A stretch of DNA of 64,000 nt from Actinomyces procaprae (GTDB taxonomy: Bacteria; Actinomycetota; Actinomycetes; Actinomycetales; Actinomycetaceae), in assembly GCF_004798665.1 (NCBI RefSeq), contig NZ_CP039292.1, forward strand, positions 372,001 to 436,000. The letters run 5' to 3'. Both the position numbers and the translations under genes were made by a program. Under the pieces are notes generated by a model. That model searched no databases, was not told the origin of the DNA, and saw only the letters and a list, made by a program, of their open reading frames with translations. The stretch's first letter is position 1; each line of letters opens with the position of its first letter. Of the stretch, positions 51,466-59,645 are shown piece after piece.

Positions 51466-53718
51466 TCAGTCCTCGTCATCGGCGTCGTCATTGGTGTTGT
51501 GGTCCGCGTCGTCGCGCGAGTCGTCTGCGCTGCCGTCCTGCTGGTTCTGCCGACTGTCCGCCGACGTCTGATGCGTCTGCGCGGAGTCACCGGAGTTGTT
51601 GTTGGAGGAGCTCGGCGCACCGGAGCCGAGGCTCACCTGGTTGAAGCCCTCGACGGGCTCGCCGGCCAGGGCGGCGTCCATGTAGGACTTGAACATGGGT
51701 GCGGGCATGTCGGCGCCGTACATGGTGGCGTAGTAGCGCCCGCCGATGTACTGCTGGTTCATCGCGTAGTAGCCGTCGGAGTGCCCGGCCCAGATGGCGG
51801 TGGCCAGCTGCGGGGTGTAGCCGACGAACCAGGCGTTGTCCATCCTGTCGGTGGTGCCAGTCTTCCCGGCCGCCGGGCGGCCACTCAGGGCGGCCGCCGT
51901 GCCGGTGCCCTTGCTGGTCATCACCGACTGAAGCGTGATGGTCACCTGGTCGGCCGCAGTCGAGCTCATGACCTGCTTGCAGCCGGCCGACGGCGTGCTC
52001 ATCTCATTGCCGTCGGCATCGGTGATCGAGTCGATGGCGACGGGCGTGCAGTACACGCCGTGGGCGGCGAAGGTCGCGTAGGCGTTGGCCATGGCCAACG
52101 GCGTGGTCTCGGTGCCGCCCAGCACTACCGACGGGTACGGGTCCACCGGGTCGCCATCGGCCTTGGTCACGCCCATATCGGCCGCCAGCTGGGTCACGGA
52201 GCACACGTCCATCTGCGCCAGCATCTCCGCGTAGCCCACGTTGATCGACAGGGCGGTGTTGTCCACCACCGAATGGCGGCCGTTCTCACCGGGATTGGCG
52301 TTCTCCGGCGCCCAGGGCTCGGGGTGGAGGTCGGGCTCGCAGGAGATGTTCCACTCATAGGAGCCGAAGGTGCGCGGCGTGGTGTTGGTGACCGTGTAGC
52401 CGGAGCGCCCCTCCTGGTACCACTGGGCCAGGGCGAAGGTCTTGAAGGCCGATCCCGGCTGGAAGCCGTTGGCCTCCATGCCTCCGTGCAGGTAGTCCGC
52501 CGAGTAGGAGATCTGGGTGGCGGTGGGATCGGAACCGGTGGCATCGCCGTAGTTGGTGTTCTGGGCCATGGCCACGATCCGGCCGGTGCCCGGCTCGACC
52601 GACACCAGCGCGGACTTGACGTTGGAGGGGTCGCCGGTGGGCACGTAGGCCTGGATCGTGGCGTCTGCGGCAGCCTGCTTGGTGGTGTCCAGCGTGGTGG
52701 TGATCTCCAGGCCGCCGCGCAGCAGGAGCTTGCGCCGCTCGGTCGGGGAGGTGCCGTAGATGTCGGAGTTCTCGATCTCACCGACCACGTATTCGCAGAA
52801 GTAGGCGGCCGAGCCGGCGGCCCCGCAGCCCCCCACCGAGTCGGTTACCTTCAGCAGGTCCGCGATCTGGGTGTCCTTGGCGGCCTGGTACTCCTCGGCG
52901 GTGATGAACTCCTCCTCGTACATCTTCTGCAGTACCCAGTCCATCCGCTGCTTCGCGCTGTCCGGGTACTGGACGGGGTCGTACATGCCGGGGGCGTTGG
53001 TCAGGCCGGCCAGCAGTGCGGCCTCGGGTACCGACAGGTCCTTGGCGGAGTGGGAGAAGTAGTGCTGTGCGGAAGCCTCCACGCCGTAGGTGGAGGGGCC
53101 GAAGGAGGCGATGTTGAGGTAGCCCTCGAGGATCTGCTGCTTGGAGTACTTCTGCTCGACGGTGAGCGCGTACTTGATCTCACGCAACTTGCGGGTGGCA
53201 GTACGTGCCTGCGCGGCCGCCACCGCGGCGTCGTCGTCGTTCTGCAGGCCCGCCTCAATGAGGATGTTGCGGACGTACTGCTGCGTGAGGGTGGAGGCGC
53301 CCTGGGAGCCACCGCTGGCGTTGGAGACGACCGCCCGGACGATGCCCGTGGGGTCTACGCCCTTGTGCTGGTAGAAGCGCTGGTCCTCCACGGCCACGAT
53401 GGCGTTCTGCATGTTCTGGGAGATGTCATCCAGGGAGACGACGATGCGGTTCTCGGCATAGAACTGGGCGATCTGGGTGCCGTCGGAGGCCTTGATGACC
53501 GACACCTGGCTGGGCTCGAGGATGTTGAAGTCTTCGGGGAGCTCGTCGAACATCTGGGCCGAGGCCTTGGTGACGGCGGAGGCGACCCCGACCGCGGGCA
53601 TAGCGAATCCGGCCGCGAGCACCCCGCCCGCGCCGGACAGGAGCAGGAACACCAGCAGCATCGCCACGACCTGGGCGGGGGAGGATAGCGACCTGCCGCG
53701 GGAGGAAGACTTCGACAT
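51466..53718 (-). CDS. Class A penicillin-binding protein
   Basis: Bifunctional peptidoglycan synthase of 750 residues. It has a cytoplasmic head, one membrane segment (about 15-40), a GT51 glycosyltransferase domain (E111 in AVEDQRFYQHKGVD, then GASTLTQQYVRN) and a transpeptidase domain with S423 in GSAFKTF, the SxN motif SINVG and KTGT. The C-terminus is a Ser/Gln/Asp-rich tail (after about 710) without a PASTA domain. It resembles PonA2-type proteins. It is first in the operon with the phosphoesterase gene and divergent from whiB. Confidence 0.93.
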   Translation of the reverse strand: MSKSSSRGRSLSSPAQVVAMLLVFLLLSGAGGVLAAGFAMPAVGVASAVTKASAQMFDELPEDFNILEPSQVSVIKASDGTQIAQFYAENRIVVSLDDISQNMQNAIVAVEDQRFYQHKGVDPTGIVRAVVSNASGGSQGASTLTQQYVRNILIEAGLQNDDDAAVAAAQARTATRKLREIKYALTVEQKYSKQQILEGYLNIASFGPSTYGVEASAQHYFSHSAKDLSVPEAALLAGLTNAPGMYDPVQYPDSAKQRMDWVLQKMYEEEFITAEEYQAAKDTQIADLLKVTDSVGGCGAAGSAAYFCEYVVGEIENSDIYGTSPTERRKLLLRGGLEITTTLDTTKQAAADATIQAYVPTGDPSNVKSALVSVEPGTGRIVAMAQNTNYGDATGSDPTATQISYSADYLHGGMEANGFQPGSAFKTFALAQWYQEGRSGYTVTNTTPRTFGSYEWNISCEPDLHPEPWAPENANPGENGRHSVVDNTALSINVGYAEMLAQMDVCSVTQLAADMGVTKADGDPVDPYPSVVLGGTETTPLAMANAYATFAAHGVYCTPVAIDSITDADGNEMSTPSAGCKQVMSSTAADQVTITLQSVMTSKGTGTAAALSGRPAAGKTGTTDRMDNAWFVGYTPQLATAIWAGHSDGYYAMNQQYIGGRYYATMYGADMPAPMFKSYMDAALAGEPVEGFNQVSLGSGAPSSSNNNSGDSAQTHQTSADSRQNQQDGSADDSRDDADHNTNDDADDED

Positions 53719-54057
53719 GTGCCCACACTACGGCCAAATGCCCTCCCGGCGCAGTGGGCCACGACGCTATCCGGCTGGAAAACACCTAGGAGGCGCCGGC
53801 GTCCGGTGCGGCGTCAGGTGCGATGGCTGGTCCAGGCGCGCCGCCGTGCGGCCTGGCCGGGCGCGTCTACGGGCCAGGTGTACCGCCGCGGTGCGTGCGG
53901 CCTGGCCGAGCGCGTGTCAGGTGGTGCGGGGAGGGGCATTCGCCGTCGGCTGAGACCGGTGAGAGAGACCGATTTGGCAAATGACCATCGGTTGGCATAC
54001 CGTCTAGGTGTGATGCGGCTGACATTGTAGTTGGCTGTTGAGGCAGGGGAGTGAGAA
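53719..54057. other. Divergent promoter interval between the PBP and whiB genes
   Basis: No gene. A GTGCGGCCTGGCCG motif occurs twice (about 53844 and 53897). The AT-richer stretch at about 53965-54010 (TTTGGCAAATGACC, TTGGCATACCGT) probably carries the whiB promoter. Confidence 0.5.
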
Positions 54058-54381
54058 ATGACGAGCGACCAGACCTGGGCGGCCCGTGCGGCGTGTGCAA
54101 GCGTCCCGCCGGACCGGCTCTTCGGAAAAGGTGCCGAGCAGCGCGACGCCCGTTCGCTGTGCTTCACCTGCCCGGTGCGGATGGAGTGCCTGGCGGAGGC
54201 GCTGGACTCCGAGCTCAGCTTCGGCGTGTGGGGAGGGCTCACGGAGCGTGAGCGGCGGGCCCTGCTGCGGCGGTTCCCCGAGGTGACCGACTGGAGCGAG
54301 TGGCTGCGCCGCGAGGATGACGAGCTCGTCGCCGAGATCCACGCCCGCCGGGCGCCTCGCATTCTCGCCCGCGTGCGCTGA
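54058..54381 (+). CDS. WhiB-family iron-sulfur regulator
   Basis: The 107-residue protein has the four cluster cysteines C13, C35, C38 and C44 (C-X21-C-X2-C-X5-C), the GVWGG turn and an AT-hook-like basic C-terminus (ARRAPRILARVR). WhiB proteins bind a 4Fe-4S cluster and the sigma factor to sense NO, O2 or redox. Its place, divergent from a PonA2-like PBP and near crp and nth, is the mycobacterial whiB4 context, which supports that assignment by position only. Confidence 0.93.
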   Translation: MTSDQTWAARAACASVPPDRLFGKGAEQRDARSLCFTCPVRMECLAEALDSELSFGVWGGLTERERRALLRRFPEVTDWSEWLRREDDELVAEIHARRAPRILARVR

Positions 54382-54536
54382 GCCTGCTGCCGACGGCGGC
54401 CGGGGTGTGCCGAGTCCTCGGCGTCCTCCAGGTGTGACTCGCGCGTGGAGGGCGGCTCTTCGCCGATGCGGGTGATCTTGCCGCCAAGGTCCCCGGTGGG
54501 CTTACTCCGCGGGGCGCGGGCCCATAGGCTCTGGGC

Positions 54537-54725
54537 ATGAGTGAATCAAGCAGTAACGCCCCGGGCATGACCCGGTGGGAGTACGCGACCATCCCCCTGC
54601 TCGTCCACGCCACCAAGCAGATCCTCGATCAGTGGGGCGCTGACGGCTGGGAGCTCGTGCAGGTGGTTCCCGGTCCGTCCGGCTCGGACAACCTGGTCGC
54701 CTACCTCAAGCGTCCGCTGGCCTGA
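54537..54725 (+). CDS. DUF4177-like small protein
   Basis: The 62-residue protein contains RWEYATIPLLVHATKQILDQ and WGADGWELVQVVPG, the pattern of DUF4177. Its function is unknown. A small protein of this type is found at the same place in other actinobacteria. A convergent terminator separates it from crp. Confidence 0.8.
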   Translation: MSESSSNAPGMTRWEYATIPLLVHATKQILDQWGADGWELVQVVPGPSGSDNLVAYLKRPLA

Positions 54726-54765
54726 GGGCTCCGCACAGGGCGGGCTCGACACAGGCTGGGAGGCA

Positions 54766-54810
54766 CGAACGCCGAAGCCGACACCTACGTGGTGTCGGCT
54801 TCGGCGTTCG
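54766..54810. terminator. Bidirectional terminator between DUF4177 and crp
   Basis: A perfect 20-bp stem (54766-54785 with 54791-54810) has a TACGT loop. After one mismatch, AGGC and GCCT add four more pairs. It lies between convergent genes and has no strong T-run. Confidence 0.85.
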
Positions 54811-54851
54811 CGCCTGTGGGAAGGCGGGATGCGGCTGCTCAGCCGCGGCCG

Positions 54852-55529
54852 TCAGCGGGCGCGTCGACGCAGGCGGTCGACGTCGAGCAGGGTGACGGCG
54901 CGGCCCTCCAGGCGGATCCAGCCGCGGGATACGAACTCGGCCAGCGACTTGTTGACCGTCTCGCGGGAGGCGCCGACCAGCTGGGCGAGCTCCTCCTGCG
55001 TGAGGTCGTGCGGGACGTGCACGCCGTCCTCCGTGGATGAGCCGAAGCGGTCCGCGAGGTCCAGCAGGGCCTTGGCGACGCGGCCGGGCACGTCGGAGAA
55101 GACCAGGTCCGCCAGCGCCGTGTTGGTGCGGCGCAGTCGCTGCGCCAGTGCGCGCAGCATGTCCTTGGCCAGGGTCGGGTGCGTCTCGATGAAGCTCATG
55201 AGCTGGGTGTGCTCGAGCGCCAGCAGGTCGGTGGGGGCGACCGCGGTGGCCGTGGTGGACCGCGGGCCCGGGTCGAAGAGCGTCAGCTCACCGACTACCT
55301 CGCCGGGGCCTAGCACTGCCAGGAGGTTCTCCCGCCCGTCGGCCGAGGCGTGGCCGAGCTTGATCTTGCCGGAGAGCAGAATGTAGAGGCGGTCGCCGGG
55401 GTCTCCCTCATTGAAGAGGATCTCGCCGCGGCGCAGGGTGGTCTGCGTCATCATGTTGCGCAGTTCCTCCCGCTCCTCCGGAGTCATGCCCTCGAAGAGC
55501 GGAATTCTGGAGATGATGCTGTCTTCCAC
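54852..55529 (-). CDS. crp: Crp/Fnr-family regulator (GlxR/Crp type)
   Basis: The 225-residue protein has a cyclic-nucleotide-binding domain (about 10-125) with the phosphate-binding cassette GEVVGELTLFDPGPRSTTA, a long dimer helix (THPTLAKDMLRALAQRLRR) and a C-terminal HTH with LTQEELAQLVGASRETVNK. This matches actinobacterial Crp/GlxR, a cAMP-responsive global regulator. It is divergent from nth, as in mycobacteria. No adenylate cyclase gene is in the window. Confidence 0.93.
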   Translation of the reverse strand: MEDSIISRIPLFEGMTPEEREELRNMMTQTTLRRGEILFNEGDPGDRLYILLSGKIKLGHASADGRENLLAVLGPGEVVGELTLFDPGPRSTTATAVAPTDLLALEHTQLMSFIETHPTLAKDMLRALAQRLRRTNTALADLVFSDVPGRVAKALLDLADRFGSSTEDGVHVPHDLTQEELAQLVGASRETVNKSLAEFVSRGWIRLEGRAVTLLDVDRLRRRAR

Positions 55530-55646
55530 GAAGGTCCTCCTGTGGTGTCGTCTGGCGGGCCCGGGAATGGAGCGGGGCCTCTTACGTCATATCCTAGCCA
55601 TGGCTTGTGACCTGTGGCACGCCGACGTGCATTGTAGTCTGACTGT

Positions 55647-56345
55647 GTGCCAGGTCAAACTGCTCACGAGCCGGGTATGCCGGACTGCGGGGCCATCATC
55701 GAGGACCCCGCCGCGGCCGCGCAGCGGGCCGCGGCCGTCGACGACGAACTCGCGCGCCTGTATCCGGATGCCGGCTGCACCCTGGATCATGACACCCCGT
55801 TCCAGCTGCTGGTGGCCACGGTCCTGTCGGCGCAGACCACCGACGCGCGCGTCAACACCATCACCCCGGGCCTGTTCGCCCGCTACCCGGATGCTGCCGC
55901 GCTGGCGGCCGCCGAACGGGCGGACCTGGAGGAGAGACTGCGGCCGCTGGGCATGCAGCGCACCCGCGCCGCCAGGCTGATCGCCCTGGGCTCAGACCTG
56001 GTGGCAGAGCACGGCGGTGCGGTGCCGGCACGGCGGGATGCACTGGTCGCCCTTCCCGGGGTGGGGCGCAAGACCGCCAATGTTGTGCTCGGCAATGCCT
56101 TCGGCGTGCCGGCGATCACCGTGGACACGCACGTTGGTCGTCTGTCGCGGCGCCTGGGCTGGACGACGGCGCAGGATCCGGTGGCCGTCGAGCGGGACCT
56201 GTCCTGCCTGTGGGAACCGATGCGCTGGACCGACGGCTGTCACCGTCTCATCATGCACGGGAGAAGGGTCTGCCGGGCCCGCGTCCCCCGCTGCGAGGCG
56301 TGCGCCCTGAACGCCGCCGGGCTGTGCCCCCGGGTCGGCGTGTGA
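55647..56345 (+). CDS. nth: Endonuclease III
   Basis: DNA glycosylase/AP lyase of base-excision repair for oxidised pyrimidines. The 232-residue protein has LVATVLSAQTTDARVN, the helix-hairpin-helix LPGVGRKTANV with catalytic K142, D160 in ITVDTHVGRL, and a C-terminal iron-sulfur cluster. The cysteines are spaced C-X6-C-X2-C-X7-C, whereas the last gap in E. coli Nth is five. The GTG start lies 7 nt after a -10-like TAGTCT (55634-55639), so the mRNA may be nearly leaderless. The 3' end overlaps the convergent hydrolase gene by 95 bp. Confidence 0.92.
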   Translation: MPGQTAHEPGMPDCGAIIEDPAAAAQRAAAVDDELARLYPDAGCTLDHDTPFQLLVATVLSAQTTDARVNTITPGLFARYPDAAALAAAERADLEERLRPLGMQRTRAARLIALGSDLVAEHGGAVPARRDALVALPGVGRKTANVVLGNAFGVPAITVDTHVGRLSRRLGWTTAQDPVAVERDLSCLWEPMRWTDGCHRLIMHGRRVCRARVPRCEACALNAAGLCPRVGV

Positions 56346-57375
56346 ATGACGCCCGGCGAGGCCTGCGGGCGCTCTGCCGGGATCGTGCCGGAGGCGCGGC
56401 CTCCGCCTGGTCCTGCCTGGGTGGTGTGGTGAGCTGGGCGAGGAAGGGCAGCAGCACGTCCGCGAGCGCCTCGGGCGCCTCCTCCTGCGGGAAGTGCCCG
56501 ACGCCGTGGATGGTCACCTGCTGCAGCGCGCCCGCCACGTGGTGGGTGTCGCGGGCGTGCGCCCGGGCCGGCTGAACCGGGTCGAACTCGCCCTGCACGG
56601 ACATGACGGGCACCGTCGTGGGCAGGTTGAGCGTTGTCGTCTCGGCGCGGGTGAGTGTGGAGCGGCGCGGGTTCTCCAGGGCGGAGCGGGCCGCGCCGGG
56701 GCGCGCCATCAAGGCGGCGTAGTACTCGGCGCCCTCGGTGACCAGCGGGCGCGTGGCGGGGGCCGCCCAGGATGCCAGCAGGCGCTCGACGCCCGCCGTC
56801 GTCCGCAGGCTGCGTTCCGGGAGGAGCGGGGCCTTGAAGAACAGGTGCTGCACCTTGGAGCCCATGATGGAGCGCATGGGCAGTGATCGCACCGCCAGCG
56901 GGTGCGGTGCGCCGACGGGCACCAGCCCGGCCGTGAGCTCCGGCTCCAGATTGGCCAGTGTCCAGCCGACCTGCCCGCCGAGTCCTGCGCCGACGACGAC
57001 GGCGTGATCGTGGCCCAGCGCCCGTACCACGGCGGCGACGTCCCGGGCCAGGGTGACCAGGTCGTACCCCGACGGGGGACGGTCCGAGCCGCCGAAGCCG
57101 CGCAGGTCGAGTGCGGCGACCCGGTAGCCGGCGTCCGCCAGGGTCGGGATGATGTGCCGCCAGGTCCACCAGCACTCGGGGAAGCCGTGCAGCAGGAGGA
57201 CCAGCGGTCCGGCCGGCGTGGCGTCGTCGCCGGCGGGACCGGCTGCGGCTGGGGCGGCATCGGGGAGAGCGTTCAGCGGCGCCTCCGGACCCGCCAGCAC
57301 GACGTGGAAGCGGGTACCGCCGGCGGTGACGTGGCGGTGGGTCCAGGGTCCGGGGCGAGTCACGGGTGCTTGCAC
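56251..57375 (-). CDS. Alpha/beta hydrolase (epoxide-hydrolase-like) lacking the nucleophile
   Basis: The 374-residue protein has an alpha/beta-hydrolase fold: HGFPECWWTW (63-72, oxyanion region of epoxide hydrolases), LDLRGFGGSDRP, the nucleophile-elbow region VVVGAGLGGQVGW, QGEFDPV and HGVGHFPQEE. The elbow residue that should be Asp or Ser is Gly131. About 75 Arg/Pro-rich C-terminal residues are encoded antisense to the end of nth and may not be functional. The GTG start is tentative. EphE-like genes sit near nth in mycobacteria. Confidence 0.78.
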   Translation of the reverse strand: MQAPVTRPGPWTHRHVTAGGTRFHVVLAGPEAPLNALPDAAPAAAGPAGDDATPAGPLVLLLHGFPECWWTWRHIIPTLADAGYRVAALDLRGFGGSDRPPSGYDLVTLARDVAAVVRALGHDHAVVVGAGLGGQVGWTLANLEPELTAGLVPVGAPHPLAVRSLPMRSIMGSKVQHLFFKAPLLPERSLRTTAGVERLLASWAAPATRPLVTEGAEYYAALMARPGAARSALENPRRSTLTRAETTTLNLPTTVPVMSVQGEFDPVQPARAHARDTHHVAGALQQVTIHGVGHFPQEEAPEALADVLLPFLAQLTTPPRQDQAEAAPPARSRQSARRPRRASFTRRPGGTARRRSGRTPRSGGRGPGRPFSRA

Positions 57376-57466
57376 ACAGGCAGCCTACTGGCAAGACCGC
57401 GATGAGCACGCGGACTGTCGCCCCCCCGGGCGAGGTGCAAGTCCCGTCGGCCGGGAGGCGGGGGCG

Positions 57467-57790
57467 TCAGGTCATCAGGAGTGAGGCGGCCACGTAGACG
57501 GCGGTGCCGCCGATTAGTGACAGGGCCATGGTCCGGCGCCACAGGTGCAGTCCCGCGGTGGTGCCGATGCCGGCCAGCGCGGGCAGCCAGGTGGCGGGGG
57601 CGGTGGAGACGCCGTCGAGCGTGTAGGCCACCAGCACGATCATCACCCCCAGGGGCATGGCGTCGCCGAGGAACTCCACCAGCGGCATCCGGTCGCGTCC
57701 GCGCAGCAGCGCGAAGGGGGCGATGCGGCAGGCGAAGGTGATGGCGGCGACCACCACGACGGCCAGTGCCAGCTGCGAGTCGGTGAGCAT
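57467..57790 (-). CDS. azlD: AzlD branched-chain amino acid export subunit
   Basis: A 107-residue membrane protein with about four helices, matching AzlD in length and in motifs such as RIAPFALLRGR. It forms the small subunit of the AzlCD exporter of branched-chain amino acids. Its ATG shares one base with the azlC stop (TGATG). Confidence 0.88.
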   Translation of the reverse strand: MLTDSQLALAVVVVAAITFACRIAPFALLRGRDRMPLVEFLGDAMPLGVMIVLVAYTLDGVSTAPATWLPALAGIGTTAGLHLWRRTMALSLIGGTAVYVAASLLMT

Positions 57791-58557
57791 CAGCGCGCGC
57801 CCCCATCCGCGATGCCGGCGTGCCGCCGCCACGCATACAGTGCGACGAGGGCCGCTGCGAGGGCTCCCAGCGCGCTGAGCAGGGCCGCTGAACCGCCCAC
57901 CGCCAGCCCGACGGCGCCCGCCACGAATCCGCTGAGCAGCACGGCCAGGTCCGGGTGGGCCTTCCAGTTCTCGATGGCGAGGATCACGAACAGCGCCGTC
58001 AGGACGAAGCCGAGCAGTTCTACGCGCTCGCCGATGAGCGCTGCCAGGCCGGTGCCTGCGAGTGCGCCCGCCGTCGTCCCGGTGATCCAGGCCGAATGGC
58101 TCAGGGCCTCCACGGTGACGATGTAGCGCCCGCTCATGGCCTTGCGGTCCCGTGAGGCCAGCAGGGCGTAGACCTCGTCGGTGATGGCGTGAATCGCGTA
58201 CAGGCGCGTGGCCGGGCGGCCCCGGACCCGGTCCAGTGGGAAGCCGAGCCCGTAGAAGACGTGGCGGCCGGACACGAACAGGGTGGAGGCGGCGATCGCG
58301 GCCAGGGGCTGGCCGGCGGCGGCCAGCGGCACCAGCAGCATCTGCATGGTCCCCGAGTAGATGACCACGCTCCACAGGGGCGCCCACCACCAGGCCAGGC
58401 CGTGCGCCACCAGCAGCAGCCCGGCCGCCAGGCCGAGCGTGATGTACCCGATCATGATCGGCACGGCGTCCCGGGCGGCGTCGCGCGCGGTGGTCATGGA
58501 TGGCTGCGCCCGCGCGGACGACGGCGGGACGGGGGAGGGGGTGACGGGGTCGGGCAC
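57790..58557 (-). CDS. azlC: AzlC branched-chain amino acid export subunit
   Basis: The 255-residue membrane protein has the AzlC pattern: GYITLGLAAGLLL, SVVIYSGTMQMLLVPL, FVSGRHVFYGLGF and TDEVYALL. It exports branched-chain amino acids together with AzlD. The GTG or ATG start is ambiguous; an ATG at 58497 (MTTARDAARDAVP) would remove 20 Pro-rich residues. Confidence 0.9.
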   Translation of the reverse strand: MPDPVTPSPVPPSSARAQPSMTTARDAARDAVPIMIGYITLGLAAGLLLVAHGLAWWWAPLWSVVIYSGTMQMLLVPLAAAGQPLAAIAASTLFVSGRHVFYGLGFPLDRVRGRPATRLYAIHAITDEVYALLASRDRKAMSGRYIVTVEALSHSAWITGTTAGALAGTGLAALIGERVELLGFVLTALFVILAIENWKAHPDLAVLLSGFVAGAVGLAVGGSAALLSALGALAAALVALYAWRRHAGIADGGAR

Positions 58558-58660
58558 CGGCCCAGGTTAGAGGCAGGGACGGGGCGGGCGCCGGACCGGC
58601 TCCCCAATGAGATTGGGGGCGAGGGGGTGCCGCGGGCCGTGGAACCTTCACCCCTGAGGA

Positions 58661-59497
58661 TCAGGCGCGGCGCACTCGGTCGATGATCTCCTGCTCGCGG
58701 CGGCCTGCGCGGCGTGCCTGGTGCGAGACCACTCCGACCATGATCATGAACAGTCCGAAGGCGACGAACTTGCCGCTTACGGCGTCGGCCCACCAGTAGG
58801 AGGACAGTGCGGCGCCCAGGTCCGAGTGCGCGGTCAGCCGGTCCAGGAGTGGCCCGACGGCGTTATTCATTGCTGCGGGCGCCACCAGGAACGGCAGCCC
58901 GGCCACAACTGACACGGCGCCGACCACGAAGGACCCCAGGCTGGAGCGTCCGGCGGTCCACAGCGCGATCGCGAGCGCTGCGGCTCCGGCTCCCAGCTCC
59001 AGGAGTGCGCGCACGGTTACGGCGAAGCGCAGCGGGGCGGCGCCGTCCACCGCGGTGGCGGCGGCGTCGTGGAGGAGGTACCAGGCCAGGGGCAGTGCGA
59101 TGAGCCAGACCAGCACGCCGGCCCAGTGGGCGGCGGCACGGGACTTCGGGTGGCCGACGACGCTGGAGCCCTCCAGCAGGACGTCGTCCTCCGAGCGAGG
59201 GGCAGGGGGGTGCGGCTCGGGCGTGTCGGAGTCGGAGTGCGCTGTGGCGGCCTCGTCGGCATCCGGCACCGGGACGGGGTCCGGTGCGGGGGGTGCAGGA
59301 GGTGCGGGGGAGACTGTGGGGGCCTCCGGTGCGGGGGTCGGGGCTGTGGCCGATGCGCTGGGGGAGTCGCCCGGGGAGGCGTCTGAGGCCTCGGCCTGGG
59401 CCGGTGCGGATGCGAGTTCCCAGGCGGTGGACTCGGCCCCGTCGGTCGCTGCGGGGTGGTCCTCGGGCTCGCGGGCGGCGGTGTTGTCGGTGCTCAT
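58661..59497 (-). CDS. Membrane protein with Pro/Ala-rich acidic head, unrecognised
   Basis: The 278-residue product has ~120 disordered residues rich in Pro, Ala, Ser and Asp, then about four membrane segments (about 124-142, 158-180, 187-205, 245-262) and a basic end. The motif AGRSSLGSFVVG and the final helix-plus-tail GVVSHQARRAGRREQEI match parts of the next gene product. AAGGAGG precedes the ATG. No family is recognised. Confidence 0.75.
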   Translation of the reverse strand: MSTDNTAAREPEDHPAATDGAESTAWELASAPAQAEASDASPGDSPSASATAPTPAPEAPTVSPAPPAPPAPDPVPVPDADEAATAHSDSDTPEPHPPAPRSEDDVLLEGSSVVGHPKSRAAAHWAGVLVWLIALPLAWYLLHDAAATAVDGAAPLRFAVTVRALLELGAGAAALAIALWTAGRSSLGSFVVGAVSVVAGLPFLVAPAAMNNAVGPLLDRLTAHSDLGAALSSYWWADAVSGKFVAFGLFMIMVGVVSHQARRAGRREQEIIDRVRRA

Positions 59498-59645
59498 CTG
59501 AACCTCCTTCTGCGCTCACGGTAACGGCCTCGCCTGTGGGCGTGGGGAGGCGTGCCGGGTCTTGGCAATAAGTAGATCCAGGACGAATGGGGCCGGCGGG
59601 CGGTGGGGCCGGCGGCCGAGTTTTCGGCGGCGGGCGGCTACCGGA

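Noticed and set aside
51136..53688. 850-codon open frame antisense to the PBP gene
   Set aside because: The PBP has all catalytic motifs in order, and the antisense product is Gly/Val/His-rich without motifs.
55606..55621. Crp-type site between crp and nth
   Set aside because: TGTGACCTGTGGCACG matches only the left half of TGTGA-N6-TCACA; too weak to list.
57467..58651. 394-codon frame ending in AzlD
   Set aside because: Only its last 107 codons are AzlD; the rest is a shadow of azlC.
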